Numbered from the stretch's first letter, positions 8,711 through 17,496 are shown. The stretch is 64,000 bases of DNA from Betaproteobacteria bacterium (GCA_016195915.1 JACPYS010000003.1:1-64000); one strand, 5' to 3'. Numbers and translations are program-made. Notes: generated by a model from the sequence alone, not told the origin.

Positions 8711-9823
8711 ATGTCCACCCTGTCATTCGAAGCAAGCGACGTCCCCGTGCGCGCCGACCTCGTCGAAGCGCACCAACGCGCCTGGGCCGCCATCGCGGCG
8801 CCAGGCACCTGGCTCACCGGCGAGCGGCGCGTGGCGCTCGCCGCGGAGATCCGCAACGCGATCGGCTGCGCGCATTGCGCGCGCATCAAGGCCGCGCTGT
8901 CGCCCAACGCGATCGAGGGTGCTCACGACAGTCTCGGCGTACTGGGCGCCGCGGAGATCGAGTTGATCCACCGTGTCGTCTGCGACCCGGGCCGGCTGAG
9001 CGAGCGCTGGTCGCAGTCGGTACTTGCGCGCGGCCTCGATGAAGGCGAGTACGTCGAGATCGTCGGCGTCATCGCGATGGTGATGATCATGGACACTTGC
9101 ACGCGGGCCCTCGCCCTGCCGGAGCGCGCGTTGCCCGCGCCGAGGGAAGGCGCACCGAGCCGCTACCGGCCGGCCGGCGCAAAGAAGCAGGCCGCCTGGC
9201 TGCCGCTCGTCGAACCCGAGGACGCAGTGGACGCCGACGGGCCGATGTACCCGAGCCCGAAGGCCGGCTATATCTACCGCGGCCTGTCGCTGGTGCCCCA
9301 ATCGCTGCGCGAGTACTGGACGCTCGCCAACTGCCACTATCTGCCGGGCCAGTACATCTACCAGTTCGACAAGTCGATCCGCGCCATCAGCCGGCCCCAG
9401 GTGGAGATCCTCGCGGCGCGCGTGTCCGCGCTGCACCAGTGCGTGTACTGAACAACCGCACATTCCTACATGCTCCGTGAGAGCATGCAAATCACCGGTC
9501 GGCAGGTGGATGTGCGCGGCGTGACGCAGGGCTTCGGCGACGATGTCGACGTCCCGCATGCGGCCGCGCTAGTCGATTTCGCCGAAGCCGTCGTCCTGCG
9601 CGATGCATCGCGTGCCGCGGCCGCCCGCGCCAGGCTGCGAGCGGCGCTTGGCGAGGCGGGACTCGTCGATGCCGCGGCCGTCGTCGGCGCCTTCCACGGC
9701 TTCGTGCGCATCGCCGATGCCATCGGCATTCCCTATACCACGGCGGCCGGGGGTCGCGATGTGCCCGAACTGCGCGAGGAGGCGGGGATCGACGACTTCT
9801 ACCGTGTGCGGGTCACCGATTAG
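8711..9823 (+). CDS. Predicted selenoprotein: AhpD/CMD-family protein with a C-V-Y-U-T-T-A-H active site
   Basis: Read through the UGA at 9449-9451, this is a 370-residue protein with selenocysteine at residue 247. The site reads ALHQCVY, UGA, TTAHSYMLRE, which is the CxxCxxxH motif of alkylhydroperoxidase/carboxymuconolactone-decarboxylase folds with the second cysteine replaced. The upstream half holds another CxxC (GCAHCARIK, residues about 55-63). Downstream, 123 residues of well-composed protein (GRQVDVRGVTQGF, FVRIADAIGIPYTTAAGG) run to a TAG. AGGAGG precedes the ATG. It is divergent from the FrnE-like gene with 221 bases between. Probable role: thiol/selenol peroxidase or disulfide reductase. 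Stopping at the UGA would lose the catalytic domain. Confidence 0.87.
9469..9487 (+). promoter_or_regulatory. Candidate bacterial SECIS hairpin of the AhpD-like gene
   Basis: Seventeen bases after the UGA lies a perfect 7-bp stem, CAUGCUC paired with GAGCAUG, around the loop CGUGA. The loop starts at base 25 after the UGA and has GU at positions two and three, the feature SelB recognises in known bacterial SECIS loops. The loop differs by one base from that of the divergent FrnE-like gene (CGUGC), though the stems are unrelated in sequence. Confidence 0.8.
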
Positions 9824-9923
9824 GCGCCGCAAGTCGACACGGCGAACCTGAACAAGGCGCACGAACTCGTCGTGAAGCGCGAGCTGCGCAACCCGCGCGG
9901 CCAACTCCCCGACTTGCTTCGCC

Positions 9924-10036
9924 CGCCGCCCTGTGGCTGCGAGTCTCGAGGACCAGGGGTTGCGTCATATGTGTCTCCAGGTGGGCGCTGCTTGTCCTGC
10001 GGATTATCGTAGAACTTGACGACCTTCGCCACGTCG
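9924..10036 (-). pseudogene. Decayed second copy of the FrnE-like selenoprotein gene with an internal deletion
   Basis: Bases 9944-10036 match 8465-8557 without gaps, 78 of 93 positions by my hand count, covering the leader, the GGAG site, the ATG and codons MTQPLVLE. Bases 9924-9950 match 8017-8043 at 25 of 27 positions, the part of the same gene encoding LETRSHRAA. The two blocks meet at a CTCGAG that occurs in both places of the intact gene, so the copy looks like the product of a deletion between CTCGAG repeats that removed the UGA and active site. The rest of 9824-10054 has no intact gene. A plus-strand stretch after the TAG at 9821 reads like protein but I cannot place it. Confidence 0.75.
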
Positions 10037-10054
10037 AGCGCGTGAAGGCGGCTG

Positions 10055-11152
10055 CTAGATAACCAGGTTCGTCGCCGGATCGATCAGATGCATGTGACCG
10101 AGATTAGCCTGCAACTGCATGGACTGGCCGGGTTCGACGGCGCGGCTCGTCTCGACACGCCCGCAGACTTCGGCTTCACCAATCATGAAATACACCATTG
10201 TCTCCATGCCGCTCGATTCGACCACGTCCATCGTCACCGTGAACTCGGCCCTGTCCTCGCGTGCGTGATCGCGCACGTCGGTGATGTGCTCCGGCCTGAG
10301 CCCGAACAAAATCGGCTTGCCCACCCACGGACGATAGCGCTCCGACCGGCTCACCGGAACGGCGAAGCAAAGTCCGCCAGCAAGCGACAAGCTGAGCCCG
10401 GTGGCACGCTGCTCAAGCCGGCAATCCAGAAAATTCATCGCGGGCGAGCCGATGAACCCCGCGACGAATCGGGTTCTCGGGGCATGGTAAAGATCCTGCG
10501 GAGGCCCGAACTGCTCGATCAGCCCCCCGTTCATGACCACGACGCAGTCTGCCAGCGTCATCGCCTCGACCTGATCGTGCGTGACGTAGATCGTCGTCGT
10601 CCTGATTTTCTGGTGCAGGCGCTTGATCTCGGTGCGCATCTGCACGCGCAACTTGGCATCGAGGTTGGAGAGCGGTTCGTCAAACAGGAATACCTGCGGG
10701 TTGCGCACGATCGCGCGGCCCATGGCGGCACGCTGGCGCTGCCCGCCCGAAAGTTGCCGGGGACGGCGTCCGAGAAGCTCGGTGATGTCGAGAATGGCGG
10801 CGGCATCCTCGACCCTTTTCCTGATTTCCGACGCGGGTATCCGGCGCATGCGCAATCCGAACGACATGTTCTCGAACACCGACATGTGCGGATAAAGGGC
10901 ATAGTTCTGGAACACCATGGCGATGTCCCGATCCTTCGGCGCAACGTCATTGATGACCTCGCCACCGAGACAGATTTCGCCTTCGGTGATTTCCTCCAGG
11001 CCCGCGATCATGCGCAGCATCGTGGACTTCCCGCAGCCCGAGGGCCCGACCAGCGCCACGAATTGCTTGTCCGGAATGTCGAGGCTGATGCCGCGAACGG
11101 CTTCCACCGTGCCGTAGCGTTTCACCACGTCACGTAGCGTGACCCCGGCCAT
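10055..11152 (-). CDS. ABC importer ATPase, UgpC/MalK-like
   Basis: A 365-residue carbohydrate-type ATPase (CUT1 class). It has Walker A GPSGCGKST, signature LSGGQRQRAAMGRAIVR, Walker B VFLFDEPLSNLDAKLR, and the switch His in YVTHDQVEAMTLAD. From about residue 240 it carries the C-terminal TOBE regulatory domain (LFGLRPEHI). It would energise the two permeases encoded upstream in the same minus-strand cluster. It starts five bases downstream of the stop of the dehydrogenase gene. It is the last gene of the leftward arm. Confidence 0.93.
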   Translation of the reverse strand: MAGVTLRDVVKRYGTVEAVRGISLDIPDKQFVALVGPSGCGKSTMLRMIAGLEEITEGEICLGGEVINDVAPKDRDIAMVFQNYALYPHMSVFENMSFGLRMRRIPASEIRKRVEDAAAILDITELLGRRPRQLSGGQRQRAAMGRAIVRNPQVFLFDEPLSNLDAKLRVQMRTEIKRLHQKIRTTTIYVTHDQVEAMTLADCVVVMNGGLIEQFGPPQDLYHAPRTRFVAGFIGSPAMNFLDCRLEQRATGLSLSLAGGLCFAVPVSRSERYRPWVGKPILFGLRPEHITDVRDHAREDRAEFTVTMDVVESSGMETMVYFMIGEAEVCGRVETSRAVEPGQSMQLQANLGHMHLIDPATNLVI

Positions 11153-11157
11153 GTTTC

Positions 11158-12183
11158 CTATTGCCTTCCGAACGGCAGCGTCAATACGGTCCGCGTCAGG
11201 TAGCGGCCATGGCGAAGATTGTCGAGCGCCTCATTCACGTTGCCGATCGGAACCAACTCGCCGATGTCCGGATCGAGCTGACCCGAATTGACCAGCCCCA
11301 CGATCTCGCGGAACTCCCCGCGCGTGCACGCGCGGCAGCCCAATACCTGCTTCTCCTTGATGACAATTTCGTAAGACGGTATCTCCAATACGGGGTCGAC
11401 GTACCCCATGGCAACCACCCTGCCACCGTTGCGGCATGCCGCGACCGCCTCGAACACGGTCTCCTTGCGGCCGACATTGTCGACCACCACGTCGAAGCTT
11501 CCGATTCTCTGACGAACCGCGTCGAGGAAACTCTCCCGGCGGGGATTGATGGTGTGAACTGCGCCGAACGACCGCGCGCGCTCGAGCTTCCGGTCGTCGA
11601 GGTCAGTGCACGTGACTTGCGCACCCAGTAGACGAGCGATCTTGACCCCCTGGATGCCCAGGCCCCCGACCCCCAGAATGGCCACCTTCGATCCGACCCC
11701 AACGCCGCCGACCGTTTTGAGGCCGCGATAGATCGAGGCCACGGCATCCGGGATGATTGCGGCCTTCTCGAAAGAGACTCGGTCGGCGATACGCTCCACG
11801 TTGGCGGCGGGAACGTTGACGAACTCCGCCATGCCACCGTTGCGCTCGAATCCGATCCTGCGAAGGGCCATGCACCGGTTGGTTTCGCCGCGCAGGCAGA
11901 AATCGCAGCGCCCGCAACTGACGTCCACGAACACGGTGACCCGGTCGCCGGCTTCCACTTCGGTTACACCAGGCCCGCGCCGGGCGACCACCCCTGCGGT
12001 CTCGTGTCCGGGGACCAGCGGCAGTTTCACCGTCGGCACCTTGCCCTCGGATATGTGGACGTCGGTCAGGCAAAGGCCGCTGGCCTTGACCTCGACCGTC
12101 ACCTCACCGGGACCAGGCTCGGCGAGATCGAGTTCACGAATGACCAGCGGTTGGTGAAAGGTTTCAAGTACGGCAGCTTTCAT
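11158..12183 (-). CDS. Zinc-dependent alcohol dehydrogenase (MDR superfamily)
   Basis: A 341-residue medium-chain dehydrogenase. Catalytic zinc ligands are in SGLCLTD and PGHETAG. The structural zinc site is complete (CGRCDFCLRGETNRC, four Cys). The NAD-binding turn is AILGVGGLGIQGVKIARLLGA with an acidic residue after the next strand (TCTDLDD), suggesting NAD rather than NADP. It sits inside the importer cluster and probably oxidises a hydroxyl of the imported compound. The substrate is not shown by the sequence. Confidence 0.88.
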   Translation of the reverse strand: MKAAVLETFHQPLVIRELDLAEPGPGEVTVEVKASGLCLTDVHISEGKVPTVKLPLVPGHETAGVVARRGPGVTEVEAGDRVTVFVDVSCGRCDFCLRGETNRCMALRRIGFERNGGMAEFVNVPAANVERIADRVSFEKAAIIPDAVASIYRGLKTVGGVGVGSKVAILGVGGLGIQGVKIARLLGAQVTCTDLDDRKLERARSFGAVHTINPRRESFLDAVRQRIGSFDVVVDNVGRKETVFEAVAACRNGGRVVAMGYVDPVLEIPSYEIVIKEKQVLGCRACTRGEFREIVGLVNSGQLDPDIGELVPIGNVNEALDNLRHGRYLTRTVLTLPFGRQ

Positions 12184-12208
12184 GGCTTCGACCTCATCGT
12201 ATTTCCGT

Positions 12209-13144
12209 TCAACTGCCGCCCTTGAGCCCCATCAACTTCCCGAAGAATCCTTCGCGCTCGAGCGTCGCAACGGGATCGAGGTCGACGCTTGCCTCTGGAG
12301 CGACGAGTTGCGATACGGCTCCCAACCGGTGAAGCACATGGGCGACGCTTCGCATGCCTTCCAGGCTGGGAAACATCATGCCCCCCATGAATCGGGCGAA
12401 CATGATCCACGTCGGACCGATGACGCCGGGATCGGATTCTCCTGCGTATTTGTAGAGAACTCCGGTACCGAATGCAGCATCCGTGCGGAACCGGTAGACA
12501 GCCTGGCAATACGCCCGCGCGTAACGCAGCGCCGTATCCGGGCGCTCCCGGATCAACCGCCTCGTCGTCGCGGCGCAGCTGTTCTGAAATGCCACGTCCA
12601 ACCGGCCGAGATCCTCGACGACCAGCCAGCCGCGCTTGGCCGCCTGAAACGGCTCCGGGGCATGCATGATCGCCACATCCGCACGCGCCTCATCGAGCAG
12701 CATGTCCAGCCGCGAGCCTCCCGGGCCGACAATCACGATCTCCGCATCTTTGGCCGGATCCCAATTCCATCGCTCGAATGCCATCGCGATCGCGCACTCG
12801 TCGGCGTCGTTGCGGGCAATCACGCCCCAGCGCTTGCCGCGAAGCTGCTCTCGTGTCGTGAGCCCGGGGCGCGCCGAAACCTGCTGCGCGCTTCGGCTGA
12901 TCGCCGAGGCGATGATGACCGCATCACCACCATGCCGAAGATTCGCCATGAGCAGTTCGGCACCTACGGAATTCGTGAAGTCCACTTCACCCTTGATGAG
13001 GGCATCGAGCGAACGGCTGTGCCCGAGGATGGGGACCAGTTCCGCATCGAGCCCCTGTTCGCGAAAGTAGCCTCCCTCGACGGCGGCAAATACCGGCGCC
13101 ACGCCGGCTCCCCAATGCGCAACCGCAATCCTTATCTTTTCCAA
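12209..13144 (-). CDS. NMT1/SsuA-type binding protein without a signal peptide
   Basis: A 311-residue protein of the NMT1/ThiY-like class (IRIAVAHWGAGVAPVFAAVEGGYFREQGLDAELVPI, then DALIKGEVDFTNSVGAEL and LRGKRWGVIARNDADE). Such proteins usually bind small ligands for an ABC importer. Here the frame begins directly with MEKIRIAVAHWG, leaving no room for a secretion signal, so it may act in the cytoplasm as a sensor or enzyme, or the true start may be missed. It lies between the permease and dehydrogenase genes in one transcription direction. Confidence 0.75.
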   Translation of the reverse strand: MEKIRIAVAHWGAGVAPVFAAVEGGYFREQGLDAELVPILGHSRSLDALIKGEVDFTNSVGAELLMANLRHGGDAVIIASAISRSAQQVSARPGLTTREQLRGKRWGVIARNDADECAIAMAFERWNWDPAKDAEIVIVGPGGSRLDMLLDEARADVAIMHAPEPFQAAKRGWLVVEDLGRLDVAFQNSCAATTRRLIRERPDTALRYARAYCQAVYRFRTDAAFGTGVLYKYAGESDPGVIGPTWIMFARFMGGMMFPSLEGMRSVAHVLHRLGAVSQLVAPEASVDLDPVATLEREGFFGKLMGLKGGS

Positions 13145-13171
13145 TTTCCTTTGCCTTTCACGTTGATCGGT

Positions 13172-14029
13172 TTATTTCAATCCGCTCAGTCCAAAACCCC
13201 GATTCACTGCGCGCTGAAGAACGACAAACAGCAGTACGGTTGGAATGGTGGCGAGCACCGCAATCGCCAGCTGCTCCGTGGGAGGGCTGCCGTAGTCCTC
13301 CGCGAATCGGACGAGACCCAATGGAAACGTCCGGAACTCGTCCTGCGACACGACAGTGAGCGGCCAGAGGAACTGGTCCCAGTTGTCGCGAAACGAGAAT
13401 ACGGCGAGTACGGCAAGCGCCGGGAGGCACTGCGGGACGATGATCTGCAGCAGAATGCGCAACTCCCCGGCACCGTCCATGCGCGCGGCCTCTATGTAAT
13501 CGGCTGGGATCGAAAGCATCGACTGGCGCATGAGGAACACCCCGAACGCGTCGATCAGAAACGGCCCTGCCAGTCCCTGATAGGTGTTGAGCCAGCCGAA
13601 ACCGTGGATCACCAGGAACGTGGGCACCAGCGTAACCTCCAACGGGAGCATCAGCGTGGCGAGAATGACGAGGAGCACGTACCGGTCCCCCGGAAAGCGA
13701 AACTTGGCGAGGCCATAGCCCGCGATCGTGCAAAACACCACGTTCGACACCATTACGGCGATTGCAACAATGCCACTGTTGAGAAAATACTGCGAAAACG
13801 GGGAACGCGATAGCGCATTCGAATAGTTCTCGAAATGCCAGGCCGACGGGATCCAAACGGTCGACAATTCGTACATCCTGTCCCCCGCCTGGAACGACGT
13901 GGTCAACATCCACAGGATCGGAACCACAAAACCAAACGCCAGCGCGGCGAGCAGCAAAGAACCGAGCCAACCGCGCGACCTCAACTTCAGCCGTGCGAAT
14001 GAAGCGCTTCTTTTCCCGCTTGGGCTCAT
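13172..14029 (-). CDS. ABC importer permease, MalG-like
   Basis: A 285-residue inner-membrane permease with six predicted segments and the EAA loop contacting the ATPase (DYIEAARMDGAGELRILLQIIVPQCLP). I chose the ATG at 14029, which overlaps the upstream permease stop by four bases, rather than a longer frame that runs antisense-like through that gene. It forms the translocation pore with the MalF-like partner. Confidence 0.92.
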   Translation of the reverse strand: MSPSGKRSASFARLKLRSRGWLGSLLLAALAFGFVVPILWMLTTSFQAGDRMYELSTVWIPSAWHFENYSNALSRSPFSQYFLNSGIVAIAVMVSNVVFCTIAGYGLAKFRFPGDRYVLLVILATLMLPLEVTLVPTFLVIHGFGWLNTYQGLAGPFLIDAFGVFLMRQSMLSIPADYIEAARMDGAGELRILLQIIVPQCLPALAVLAVFSFRDNWDQFLWPLTVVSQDEFRTFPLGLVRFAEDYGSPPTEQLAIAVLATIPTVLLFVVLQRAVNRGFGLSGLK

Positions 14030-14940
14030 CCGACCGACTTCAACTCGCCGCGCTCGAACAGCCGCATCTGCGCGAACGTGAATACCAGCATGATGGCAAA
14101 CAGCACTACCGAGATTGCTGCCGCCTGCCCCATCTTGAGGTAGGAAAACCCGGTCTCGAAAATCAACATCGACAGTACCCGGGTCGCATTGCCCGGCCCG
14201 CCGCCGGTCATGAAGTACGGCATCAGGAAGATCCTTGCGCTGAGCAGTGCCGAAACGACGACGACGAAGAAGATCGTCGGCGCGAGCAGCGGCAGGGTGA
14301 TGTGCCAGAACCGGGAAACCGCGTTCGCGCCGTCCAGGCGTGCCGCCTCGTAATAGTCCTCGGGAATCGCGAGCAATCCCGCCAGAAATACCACCATGAA
14401 ATACGGCGCGAACCGCCATACCGTGACGAATATGATCGCCGGCAACGCCAGCGAAGAATTCGTCAGCCAGTCGACGCGCTGGATGCCGAAAGGATGGAGC
14501 AGTTGCGTCATCAGCCCGTGGGGATGAAGCAGGAACCGCCAGATCAGGCACACCACAATAATCGGAATCAGGTTGGTCAGAAACATGCCGACCATGTAAT
14601 AACGCGCGCCGGGTACCCGCGTCTTGATTGCGACGGCCAGCCCGAGCCCGACCAGGGTGATCAGCGAAGTGGATCCGCCGATATACACGAGCGTATTGAA
14701 CAAACTCGCCCGGAAGACCGGATCGGCGACGAGATTGCGGTAATTATCCAGCCCGATAAACGTCGGAGCGGACATCATGTCGTAGGACATGAAACTCAGT
14801 CCCACGGCCCATAGCATCGGCCCGAACTTGAAAACGGCGAAGAACAGAATCGTCGGCAGGACGAATCCGATTCCCCAGAGCTGAACGCGCTGATGGAAAC
14901 GGATCCGCCGCGGGCCGCCTAGCGTGAACAGGCCCGGCAT
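14026..14940 (-). CDS. ABC importer permease, MalF-like
   Basis: A 304-residue permease with six membrane segments and the EAA loop DYYEAARLDGANAVSRFWHITLPLLAPT. It is coupled to the MalG-like gene by a four-base overlap and lies 76 bases downstream of the binding-protein gene. The C-terminus (FAQMRLFERGELKSVG) is typical of carbohydrate-type permeases. Confidence 0.92.
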   Translation of the reverse strand: MPGLFTLGGPRRIRFHQRVQLWGIGFVLPTILFFAVFKFGPMLWAVGLSFMSYDMMSAPTFIGLDNYRNLVADPVFRASLFNTLVYIGGSTSLITLVGLGLAVAIKTRVPGARYYMVGMFLTNLIPIIVVCLIWRFLLHPHGLMTQLLHPFGIQRVDWLTNSSLALPAIIFVTVWRFAPYFMVVFLAGLLAIPEDYYEAARLDGANAVSRFWHITLPLLAPTIFFVVVVSALLSARIFLMPYFMTGGGPGNATRVLSMLIFETGFSYLKMGQAAAISVVLFAIMLVFTFAQMRLFERGELKSVG

Positions 14941-15016
14941 GCTCGCTCCCGATCAGCGGCAATCTTCCGACAGCGATCGGAGATTGCCGCAATCAGGTGT
15001 TCCATTTTCCCCAGGC

Positions 15017-16387
15017 CTACGTCGGCTTGAACGCCGCCGTCGCCCGGTCGACCTCCGCCGCGATTTCATTCAGCGTCTTCTGAATGTCGGCGTTGTTGAG
15101 CATGATCTGCTGAATGCCCTTGTGCACCGCGTCGCCCAACTCGTTGTAGACCACGGTTTGCGGCAATGCCACGCCTCGATCCCTCGCGATGATGATTTCG
15201 TCGACATACGGGAATTTCTTGACCTCCGGCTTGTCGGCCCAACCGCTTTTCCGCGCCGGCGGGAACGGTGCGGTGTCCTTCCAGGCGTCCCCCAGATCGC
15301 TCATCATGAACTTGTACATGTCCTGCAGCGCTTCCTGCTTCTCCTTCGCCGCACGCGCGTTGACCACGAGGTTGAAGCCGTAGGTGGTCGTGTACCCCTT
15401 GCCGGCCTGAACGCCCGGGTATTGCACCGGACGGAAATACCCCTCACTCAGCATTTTCGGATTCTGCGACTCGATCGCCGCCGGCGGGATCGGGTGGCAG
15501 AAGAACATCGACGCACGCTCCTTCAGCCAGTCCATCTGCGGCAGCGGACCCGTGGCGATCGAATCCGCAGGGTCTTCCGCACCATACTGCTTGGCGATGG
15601 AGGCGCGTATCGTCATTGCCTTGAGACCGGCCGCATTGTTGATCGTGCACTTGCCTGCCTTGTCGAACCACGCGCCGCCGCACTGGTGCAATATGGCATT
15701 GAACTGGAACATGGTCCATGCGGCCGTGTGCATCGCAAACTTGAACCCTTGACGGGTAAACTTGTTGCCCTCCTTGATCGTCAGGCGCTTCGCAACTTCG
15801 CCCAACTGATCCCAGGTCTTGGGCCAATCCTTCGCCGCGTCCAGGCCGACTTCCTTGAACTGCTTCGTGTTCAGGTAGTTGACATAGCCGTAGAACCAGA
15901 GGGGATAGCCGTACGCCTTGCCTTTCTGCACGGCACCGGCCACGAACGCTGGCGCAAAATCGTCGGTGAACGTCTTGAGCGAAGAGTAACCAAGGCGCTG
16001 CACGTCGAGCGGCGCAAGCAGTCCCTTCGCCTGCCAGGTTGGCATGAACCAGTCCTGGCTGACGAAGCCGTCCGGGGCCGTGCCGGTCGCGAATCCCACG
16101 CTGACCTTCTTGCCGAGATCCCCGAACGCAAAATACTGGAAGTCGACTTTGACGTTCGGATTCTTTTCCATGAACATGTTGACGCGCTTATGCACCCATG
16201 GACGCTGCTGGGGATTTTCAAACGTCCAGAAGCTGATATTGATTGGCTTCTTCGCCTGCGCCGATGCAATCCTCGATATCGGCGCGGTCGCTGCCGCGAG
16301 CGCACCGGCCGCAGTGATGCTCAGCACGTCGCGTCGCGAGAAGTTTCCGGTCTTGGATTCAGGCTTGCTCGATTTGTCGTCCGTCAT
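15017..16387 (-). CDS. Extracellular solute-binding protein (CUT1/family 1), Tat-exported
   Basis: A 456-residue binding protein. The twin-arginine signal FSRRDVLSITAAGALAAATAP ends near ASAQA, and the mature part begins KKPINISFWTFENPQQRPW. Family-1 features include FMEKNPNVKVDFQYFAFGDLGKKV and the late FPYVDEIIIARDRGV region. It is the substrate receptor for the two permeases and UgpC-like ATPase downstream. Tat export implies folding, perhaps with a tightly held ligand, in the cytoplasm. The ligand is probably a sugar or sugar-acid-like compound, from the genes around it. Confidence 0.9.
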   Translation of the reverse strand: MTDDKSSKPESKTGNFSRRDVLSITAAGALAAATAPISRIASAQAKKPINISFWTFENPQQRPWVHKRVNMFMEKNPNVKVDFQYFAFGDLGKKVSVGFATGTAPDGFVSQDWFMPTWQAKGLLAPLDVQRLGYSSLKTFTDDFAPAFVAGAVQKGKAYGYPLWFYGYVNYLNTKQFKEVGLDAAKDWPKTWDQLGEVAKRLTIKEGNKFTRQGFKFAMHTAAWTMFQFNAILHQCGGAWFDKAGKCTINNAAGLKAMTIRASIAKQYGAEDPADSIATGPLPQMDWLKERASMFFCHPIPPAAIESQNPKMLSEGYFRPVQYPGVQAGKGYTTTYGFNLVVNARAAKEKQEALQDMYKFMMSDLGDAWKDTAPFPPARKSGWADKPEVKKFPYVDEIIIARDRGVALPQTVVYNELGDAVHKGIQQIMLNNADIQKTLNEIAAEVDRATAAFKPT

Positions 16388-16463
16388 GTTTCGTTTCTCC
16401 TGTGATGATTGGACACGATCCGTTTTGGGAGAACTACTTGTTCAAGCTTACTCCTGCGCGCGT

Positions 16464-17444
16464 CTACACCGCCGCGGCGACTGCGGAATAATCGGTCTCA
16501 CTGCGGCTTCCTGCCTCCCCCGCTTGCCACAGCCCGGCGTCCTGAACCCCGCGGATGATCCGCGCCCGCTCGTCTTCCCCGAGGGGCTGCAGGGGAGGAC
16601 GGACGACCGCCTTCGGCTGGCGGCCGAGATACTCCAGGGCGACCTTCATCCGATTGTGCATGTTCACGGGCGGATCGCAGTAGAACACCTGGGTGAGGGG
16701 CCAGATCCGGTCATTCACCGCCCGCGCCGCCCGCAGGTCGCCGCGCTGTAGCGCTTCGAACAGTTCGGCGTGAAGGTCCGCCACGACCGAGCCGCTGCCG
16801 GACAGAATTCCGTCGGCGCCCAGCGCGGTACTGGAAAAGAGCATCGTGTTGTTGGTCGTGAGAACACTCACCTCCGGCCGTGCTTTCTTGATCGCTCTCA
16901 GGTTTCTCTCGAACGTCGGCAGGTGGTCGCTCCCCTCGTTCACGCCCACGATGTTCGGAATCTCCATCAAGCGCAGGAGAAGTTCCGTCGGATAGCCGAG
17001 CCCGGCAATCGGAAACTGGAAGATCACCACACCGATGCCGACCGACGAGGCAACGCTCTGCGCAAAACGCAACACCATCGATTCGATCCGGTTGCCCCCT
17101 CCTCCGAAGACGGGCGGAGGAAACAGAAGTATGGCGTTCGCCCCGGAGGCTTCCGCGTCCCGCGCAAACTCCACCGCCTCGGGCGGCGAGTCGGTGTACA
17201 CGCCCGCGACCACCGGCGCTTTGCCTCGCGCCTCGCTGACCGCCACTTCTACAACCCGTTTCCTTTCTTTGCGTGTGAGGGAAGCCACCTCGCCCGCATG
17301 GCCGTTGCAGACGACGCCACCTCCTTTCGACGCATCGACGAGCCAGCGCACGTGGGACGCAAACGCCTCCTCGTCGACGGAAAAATCAGGCCGGAACGGA
17401 CACAGAGTGGCAGGCAAGGAACCGCGCAGAATAACTGGCTTCAC
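16464..17444 (-). CDS. DapA-family TIM-barrel protein lacking the Schiff-base lysine
   Basis: A 326-residue member of the dihydrodipicolinate synthase/N-acetylneuraminate lyase family, with LPATLCPFRPDFSVDEEAF at the start, then GHAGEVASLTRKER (in place of GTTGE) and ILLFPPPVF. In active lyases a lysine lies in the strand 'VGIKE'. Here the strand reads NIVGVNEGSDHL, with Asn. The proton-relay Tyr region reads IFQFPIAGLGYP, with Phe. A normal aldolase mechanism is therefore unlikely. The start is a GTG with GGAG eight bases upstream. It lies in the importer operon. Confidence 0.82.
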   Translation of the reverse strand: MKPVILRGSLPATLCPFRPDFSVDEEAFASHVRWLVDASKGGGVVCNGHAGEVASLTRKERKRVVEVAVSEARGKAPVVAGVYTDSPPEAVEFARDAEASGANAILLFPPPVFGGGGNRIESMVLRFAQSVASSVGIGVVIFQFPIAGLGYPTELLLRLMEIPNIVGVNEGSDHLPTFERNLRAIKKARPEVSVLTTNNTMLFSSTALGADGILSGSGSVVADLHAELFEALQRGDLRAARAVNDRIWPLTQVFYCDPPVNMHNRMKVALEYLGRQPKAVVRPPLQPLGEDERARIIRGVQDAGLWQAGEAGSRSETDYSAVAAAV

Positions 17445-17496
17445 GATCGAATCTCCTTTGTGTTGTTGCTGGACACCGCACCCGGAAAAGCGCGCA

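Noticed and set aside
9821-9925. Read-through of the TAG ending the AhpD-like gene into protein-like sequence (APQVDTANLNKAHELVVKRELR)
   Set aside because: UAG recoding has no supporting signal here, and the AhpD-like protein already has a normal end. The stretch is more likely a fragment of another gene lost during the local duplication.
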